A program made the position numbers and the translations under genes. The notes under the pieces are model-generated. The model did not search any database, was not told the origin of the DNA, and worked only from the letters and a program-made list of their open reading frames with translations. This document shows positions 6,453 to 9,685 of a stretch of 9,685 bases of DNA, piece by piece. Within the stretch, counting starts at the first letter, position 1. Each line of letters begins with the position of its first letter. This DNA is from Lentisphaera sp. (GTDB taxonomy: Bacteria > Verrucomicrobiota > Lentisphaeria > Victivallales > GWF2-50-93): assembly GCA_020721745.1 (NCBI GenBank), contig DYMC01000090.1, positions 1 to 9,685 of the forward strand. The letters run 5' to 3'.

Positions 6453-6573
6453 GTTCAGCCGTCCTGCAACCGCTCGACTATGCCTGCATCGCCTTCGCTG
6501 CGTCAAAACGCCTGAACATCCAAAATTTCTCACATTATTCCATCCGGCGTTGATTCCGTGGTTTGGAAAAGTA
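6453..6573. other. Gene-free stretch with one long-range stem
   Basis: No convincing gene is seen here. GTTCAGCCG (6453-6461) and CGCCTGAAC (6509-6517) are inverted complements at 8 of 9 positions, starting directly at the end of the preceding inverted repeat. They may be a further arm of the same element. Open frames on both strands here have no recognisable protein features. Confidence 0.4.
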
Positions 6574-6595
6574 TGTTGGGCATTCCTGCCCGACA
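6574..6595. repeat. 9-bp hairpin with TTCC loop
   Basis: TGTTGGGCA (6574-6582) pairs with TGCCCGACA (6587-6595) with one G:T wobble. The loop is TTCC, which is GGAA on the other strand. It resembles the two hairpins at 6609-6665 in stem length and loop but in opposite orientation, which suggests membership of the same short-repeat family. Confidence 0.65.
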
Positions 6596-6606
6596 ATGTT
6601 TTTCGG

Positions 6607-6680
6607 TTGGCGGCCAGGAATGGCCGCCCTACTTCTTTGTTTCTTGGCGGCCGGGAACGACCGCCCTACTTCTTGTGCGC
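6607..6680 (+). repeat. Two tandem 37-base hairpin repeats with GGAA loops
   Basis: Unit 1 (6607-6643) and unit 2 (6644-6680) are direct copies in register. Both begin TTGGCGGCC and have GGAA in the loop and CCGCCCTACTTCTT after it. In unit 1, GGCGGCCA/TGGCCGCC is a perfect 8-bp stem closing GGAA. In unit 2, GGCGG/CCGCC plus an inner CG/CG pair encloses the same GGAA with one mismatch. GGAA is a GNRA-class tetraloop in RNA. This is a REP-like palindromic tandem, overlapping the downstream end of the transposase remnant. Confidence 0.8.
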
Positions 6681-6902
6681 GTGCCCCGAGTATGTTGCCT
6701 GCCTTTTATCTGGTGTCGTCGCCACATATTCGCGCTCTGTGTTTATTTCTACAGGGCTCAGCATTATATTTTCGAAGTGCCCCAGGAATGTCGTCTCAGC
6801 GATCCAGAGCCCCCTGAGCCTTATATCAAGCTTTTTTCTGATAAGCTGCGAGAGGAACGTCAGGTATATGTGTCCGAAAATGCCGGCATTCCTTGTTCGC
6901 AT
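6666..6902 (-). pseudogene. Probable transposase C-terminal remnant (IS4/IS1634-like)
   Basis: A 78-residue minus-strand frame begins RTRNAGIFGHIYLTFLSQLI, followed by RKKLDIRLRGLW. This resembles the C-terminal helix of DDE transposases of the IS4/IS1634 group ('R---GHifl-FLa-ll---L---L'). Near its end, TTPDKRQATYSG resembles their 'tkp-kkQ-ei' tail. The catalytic DDE core is missing, and a stop codon lies 5 codons upstream of the first ATG, so only a fragment survives. The last codons run into the GGAA hairpin repeats. The assignment is by remembered pattern and is uncertain. Confidence 0.4.
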
Positions 6903-6934
6903 CTGTCCTGGAAGTCAACAGAATAATGCGTATG

Positions 6935-6962
6935 GAAGTCTCCCATCTGCGGTGGAGCCTTC
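6935..6962. terminator. Possible hairpin terminator between the remnant and the flavoprotein gene
   Basis: GAAGTCTCC (6935-6943) and GGAGCCTTC (6954-6962) pair at 8 of 9 positions around a 10-base loop. On the plus strand GGATTTTT follows, giving a T-run. On the minus strand, downstream of the flavoprotein gene's stop, no T-run follows. As a terminator for the flavoprotein gene it is therefore weak. Confidence 0.25.
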
Positions 6963-6979
6963 GGATTTTTCCCGCTCCT

Positions 6980-8377
6980 TCACTGCAATGCGTATTTGTT
7001 TGCGATGCTTATTCCGCTCAGTATCGAGCCGCTTATGCCGAGGAATCCCTGGTCGGTTCCGCATATGAATAGATTCTCTACCGGAGTCAGGCCGTCCTTC
7101 AGCTTGGCCGGGCTTCCATAGATCGCCCCGTTCGCGTGTCCGCTCCATCGCAGAATGGTCCTCGGCGTGAAGACATCGCTGAAGAAGATGTCTTCTTGTC
7201 GGATTTTCAATCCGCTCAGTCCTGCGATTTTCGCAAAGGCCTCTTCACGGAATTCCTCCTTGAGCTTCTTGTATTCCTCCTCCGGCGCATCGAGCCAGAA
7301 TTCGTGGTTTGCAAGAGCCGTGAGGCGGAGGAAAACGTGTTTTGGCTTTTGCCCGTCGGCGTATTTGAAATTGTCCGGACAGCAGAAGACTCCGCTCGAT
7401 GTGCTGAACGCCTTGCCGGGTCTTCTGTATTCGAGCGTATCGGCATCGTTGAAGAACATGCATGCATTCCTGTAGCCGGCGATCTCGAATCCCTCCTTCA
7501 TGCAGAATATCGCCTCGACAAAGGACATCTGTCCATCGCGGGCGGGGACTTCGATGGGCGACTCGCAGAGTCGCGCCGTCTCGTTCGCCCCGGCGCAGGA
7601 GATTATCCTCTCCGTTTCGACCGCGGATCCGTCGGACAGTGCAATCCGCAGCGTTTTCCCCTCTCTAGTTATCTTGCCGGCGGCGCATTTCCTGCGAATT
7701 TCGCAGGATGCCTCCTCGATCTTCTGTTCGAGAATTCCGATGATCGCGCGTATGCCGGCGGCGGGGCGGCAGAATCCCTCCATGAAGATGCTGCGGAACA
7801 TGATGACGAACTGCGACAGCTCCATGTCCTCTTCGCATGCATTCCCGTAGAACATGAGAGGCAGAAGGATGCTGTCCTCGAGGAGTCTGTCGGAAATGAA
7901 TTCCCTGATCTTGCCCCTTGCGGAGAGACCGTTTCCAGCCGAGAGGGAGAAGGCGTCGAATTCCCGGATGAAGCTGCAGAGGGCGTCGAAACCTGGCGCG
8001 GAAGCGGGGAAGAGCGCCTTGAATTTGGCCGCCGTCACGCAAAAGTCGTTGTCGAAGACCAGCGAGGCTCCCGGAAATCTGATCTCGGACTGTATCTGCT
8101 CTATAAGCCCAAGATCATCGTAGGGGATGCGCAACTGCCTGAGCAATTTGTTCAAGGGCAGGGACTTGTCCCCTGATTTGCGGGAGAAATTTGTCATGGC
8201 GTGAAGACCGCTGTCAATCTCGACCCCGTTTCTGTGGTAGAAGCTGTTGAGCCCGCCTAAATTGGCGTTCTTCTCCAGCAGGAGGACTTTCCGCCCGAAA
8301 TGCGAGAGCCTAGCGGCGGCGGCCAGGCCTGAAAGTCCTCCTCCAATTATCACGCAGTCGTATTTCTCCATCGTCAC
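6980..8377 (-). CDS. FAD-dependent desaturase/isomerase-like oxidoreductase (CrtI/COG1233-like)
   Basis: This 465-residue protein (GTG at 8377, or ATG at 8371 giving 463) belongs to the phytoene-desaturase-like flavoproteins, which oxidise or isomerise polyene or other hydrophobic substrates at the membrane surface. The N-terminal Rossmann fold reads CVIIGGGLSGLAAAARLS (GxGxxG-type at residues 12-17). E35, at the end of KVLLLEK, is the FAD-ribose contact, followed by NLGGLNSF and VEIDSGLHAM. Near the C-terminus are FTPRTILRWSGHANGAIYGSP and ENLFICGTDQGFLGISGSILSG, the usual second FAD-contact region of the family. The length is slightly below the usual 490-510. An AAGG on the minus strand could serve either start, at 4 bases from the GTG or 10 from the ATG. 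It is transcribed against its neighbours. No other carotenoid gene is present, so the substrate is open. Confidence 0.8.
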   Translation of the reverse strand: MTMEKYDCVIIGGGLSGLAAAARLSHFGRKVLLLEKNANLGGLNSFYHRNGVEIDSGLHAMTNFSRKSGDKSLPLNKLLRQLRIPYDDLGLIEQIQSEIRFPGASLVFDNDFCVTAAKFKALFPASAPGFDALCSFIREFDAFSLSAGNGLSARGKIREFISDRLLEDSILLPLMFYGNACEEDMELSQFVIMFRSIFMEGFCRPAAGIRAIIGILEQKIEEASCEIRRKCAAGKITREGKTLRIALSDGSAVETERIISCAGANETARLCESPIEVPARDGQMSFVEAIFCMKEGFEIAGYRNACMFFNDADTLEYRRPGKAFSTSSGVFCCPDNFKYADGQKPKHVFLRLTALANHEFWLDAPEEEYKKLKEEFREEAFAKIAGLSGLKIRQEDIFFSDVFTPRTILRWSGHANGAIYGSPAKLKDGLTPVENLFICGTDQGFLGISGSILSGISIANKYALQ

Positions 8378-8400
8378 GAAGCCTTGTTGTGGGTTGGTAA

Positions 8401-8459
8401 GAGTTCAGTAAACCCCGTCATTCTTGAGACGTTGCGAAGTTCACGTCTTTACTGAACTC
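8401..8459. repeat. Variant type B inverted repeat between divergent genes
   Basis: GAGTTCAGTAAA (8401-8412) and TTTACTGAACTC (8448-8459) are perfect 12-base complements. Inside, GACGT (8428-8432) pairs with ACGTC (8443-8447). The ends look like the type B end with a shorter middle (TTCAGT...AAA). The CCCCGTCATT at 8413-8422 matches, inverted, the spacer of the compact copy at 6410-6452, which argues for common descent. It sits 24 bases upstream of the flavoprotein start, between divergent promoter regions. Confidence 0.75.
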
Positions 8460-8642
8460 GGACGTATACAAAATGCAAAAACAATGTTTTGATGATATAG
8501 CCTCTCTTGCTTCTTTTTCAAGATTGGCCGGACGCAAAACTGCCCCTGGAAGAAACGGACTGAGGGTGGCTGCTACCCACAGGAGCTTTTGCAATTGTCC
8601 CGCCATGGTTTAGATTATAGACGGAGTTATGAGGGTGGCAAC
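8460..8642 (+). promoter_or_regulatory. Leader of mtnA with an alternative-pairing possibility
   Basis: The 10-base TGAGGGTGGC occurs twice, at 8561-8570 and 8630-8639; the second copy contains the mtnA ribosome site. GCTACCC (8572-8578) can pair with the first copy (GGGTGG 8564-8569 with CTACCC 8573-8578, loop CTG) or with the second copy (8633-8639), which would cover the ribosome site. TTTTGCAATTG at 8587-8597 is the inverse of the type A end motif. A weak promoter, TTGCAA (8589-8594) with TAGATT or GATTAT (8611-8618), would start downstream of the first copy. No protein gene is supported in this stretch. Confidence 0.4.
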
Positions 8643-9685
8643 ATGCTTGACACAGTGAGATGGGTTGACGCGAATGGTGATGTGATCGCAGGGCTGGCGG
8701 AGAGAAGCGCCGACATGCTTCCCGGCAAGCTCAGGATCATTGACCAGACTCTTCTGCCCGGGAAACTCAAATACATTGAGACGGACGACCTTGGGAAGAT
8801 ATACGACAGCATCAAGCGTCTTGCCGTGAGGGGGGCTCCTGCGATTGGCTGCGCGGCGGCGCTAGGGCTTGCGGCGGTCATGGGCAGGTCGAGGAAACGC
8901 CGTGGCGAGGACTTCATCGCCGAGACGAGGAAGGCCGCCGACTATCTTGACTCCTCGAGGCCGACCGCCGTGAATCTCTCCTGGGCGCTGAAACGCTGCC
9001 GGACGAAGATCGAGATATCGGGGGAAAGCGATGTTGCCGCCTTGAAGATGATCCTGGTGCTCGAGGCCCTTTCCATACTCGACGAGGACATCAGGATGTG
9101 CAGGGCGATTGGCGAGAACGGAGCTTCGCTGATAAAGCCGGGGGCGGGAGTGCTGACCCACTGCAACGCCGGCGCACTGGCCACTGGCGACTTCGGAACG
9201 GCTCTGTCCCCGATCTATGTCGCGAAGGAGAAGGGGGTGGATATTACGGTCTATTCCGACGAGACCCGGCCATTGCTCCAGGGGGCGCGCCTGACCGCAT
9301 GGGAACTCTCCCGGGCGCGCATACGTGTAGTGACGATCTGCGACAACATGGCGGCCCAGGTGATGAGGGAGGGGAAGATAGGCCTTGTGATAGTCGGCGC
9401 GGACCGCATTGCCGCCAACGGTGATACGGCGAACAAGATCGGCACGTATGGGGTTGCGATTCTCGCGAAGCACCACGGAATACCTTTTTATGTCGCCGCG
9501 CCATATTCGACGATAGACATGTCCATCTCCTCTGGTGCCGGGATACCGATAGAGCAGAGGTCTCCGGACGAGATCACGACATTCAACGGGAGGAGGATAT
9601 CGCCGGAGAAAATCGAGGTCTACAACCCGGCATTCGATGTCACCCCGGCCGCACTGATATCGGGGATAATAACGGAGAAGGCCGT
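8643..9685 (+). CDS. mtnA: S-methyl-5-thioribose-1-phosphate isomerase, C-terminus cut by window end
   Basis: The visible 347 codons encode the methionine-salvage enzyme that converts 5-methylthioribose-1-phosphate to the ribulose form. It belongs to the eIF2B-alpha/beta/delta-like isomerase family. Recognisable blocks are LAVRGAPAIG (residues 60-69), RPTAVNLSWAL (106-116), and GVLTHCNAGALATGDFGTAL with catalytic Cys at C174. DETRPLLQGARLTAWEL follows, and VIVGADRIAANGDTANKIGTY has the catalytic Asp at D254. YNPAFDVTPAALISGIIT lies near the end. GAGGG at 8631-8635 lies 7 bases before the ATG. Family members are about 345-370 residues, so only a short C-terminal tail should be missing. It clearly belongs to MtnA rather than the translation-factor branch, given the Cys/Asp pair and the THCNAG block. 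No other salvage gene is in view. Confidence 0.95.
   Translation, partial: MLDTVRWVDANGDVIAGLAERSADMLPGKLRIIDQTLLPGKLKYIETDDLGKIYDSIKRLAVRGAPAIGCAAALGLAAVMGRSRKRRGEDFIAETRKAADYLDSSRPTAVNLSWALKRCRTKIEISGESDVAALKMILVLEALSILDEDIRMCRAIGENGASLIKPGAGVLTHCNAGALATGDFGTALSPIYVAKEKGVDITVYSDETRPLLQGARLTAWELSRARIRVVTICDNMAAQVMREGKIGLVIVGADRIAANGDTANKIGTYGVAILAKHHGIPFYVAAPYSTIDMSISSGAGIPIEQRSPDEITTFNGRRISPEKIEVYNPAFDVTPAALISGIITEKA

Noticed and set aside
6427..7068. A 213-codon plus-strand open frame through the repeat region
   Set aside because: It reads through the GGAA hairpins and opposite the transposase-like fragment, and ends inside the flavoprotein gene on the other strand. No protein signature.
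7136..8176. A 346-codon plus-strand open frame
   Set aside because: It is antisense to the flavoprotein gene, whose FAD motifs at both ends prove the minus strand is coding. The plus frame shows no family motif.
8418..8606. A 62-codon minus-strand frame between the flavoprotein gene and mtnA
   Set aside because: It starts within the mtnA leader and ends in the 8401-8459 inverted repeat, with no ribosome site or family similarity that I recognise.

Overview
The window looks like a chromosomal segment from a Gram-negative or otherwise envelope-bearing bacterium. Base composition is moderate, AT-richer on the left and GC-richer on the right. It carries cell-surface polysaccharide genes, a carotenoid-desaturase-like flavoprotein and a methionine-salvage gene. 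Intergenic DNA is unusually rich in structured repeats. That habit is seen in several poorly cultured phyla (PVC-group and similar), but no single gene here fixes the taxon, so I leave the phylum open.

Layout, left to right: a membrane O-antigen ligase/polymerase-like gene (86-1573); two back-to-back structured repeat elements (1596-1699 and 1698-1823); a perfect-consensus sigma-70-type promoter (1895-1922); the isolated C-terminal tail of a DUF4143-type AAA ATPase (1914-2081); a degenerate heptanucleotide tandem array (2088-2150) ending at the start codon of a family-2 glycosyltransferase (2153-2977); a GT-C-type membrane glycosyltransferase (2999-4516); a solitary repeat end (4552-4571); a GT-B/GT4-like glycosyltransferase (4603-5604); a second large structured element (5630-5805); and a HAD phosphatase (5823-6404). 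Next comes a gene-poor, repeat-dense stretch (6410-6979) that also holds a probable transposase C-terminal remnant on the minus strand. It is followed by an FAD-dependent desaturase/oxidoreductase on the minus strand (6980-8377), a further inverted repeat (8401-8459), and mtnA (8643 to beyond the window), whose leader could fold in two mutually exclusive ways.

The four left-hand sugar/envelope genes fit together as assembly of a surface glycan: GT2 and GT4 enzymes would add sugars to a lipid-linked intermediate, the GT-C enzyme would use a polyprenyl-phosphate sugar at the membrane, and the ligase-like protein would polymerise or transfer the glycan. Acceptors and sugars cannot be read from sequence. 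The HAD phosphatase could act on a sugar phosphate, but that is only suggested by context. The flavoprotein and mtnA appear unrelated to the glycan genes.

The most distinctive content lies between the genes. Two families of inverted-repeat-bounded elements recur: type A, with ends containing AATTGCAAAA, and type B, with ends containing CAGTGAATATTTAC. Several copies enclose further nested hairpins, giving cloverleaf-like folds. Together they fill most of the gaps between genes.
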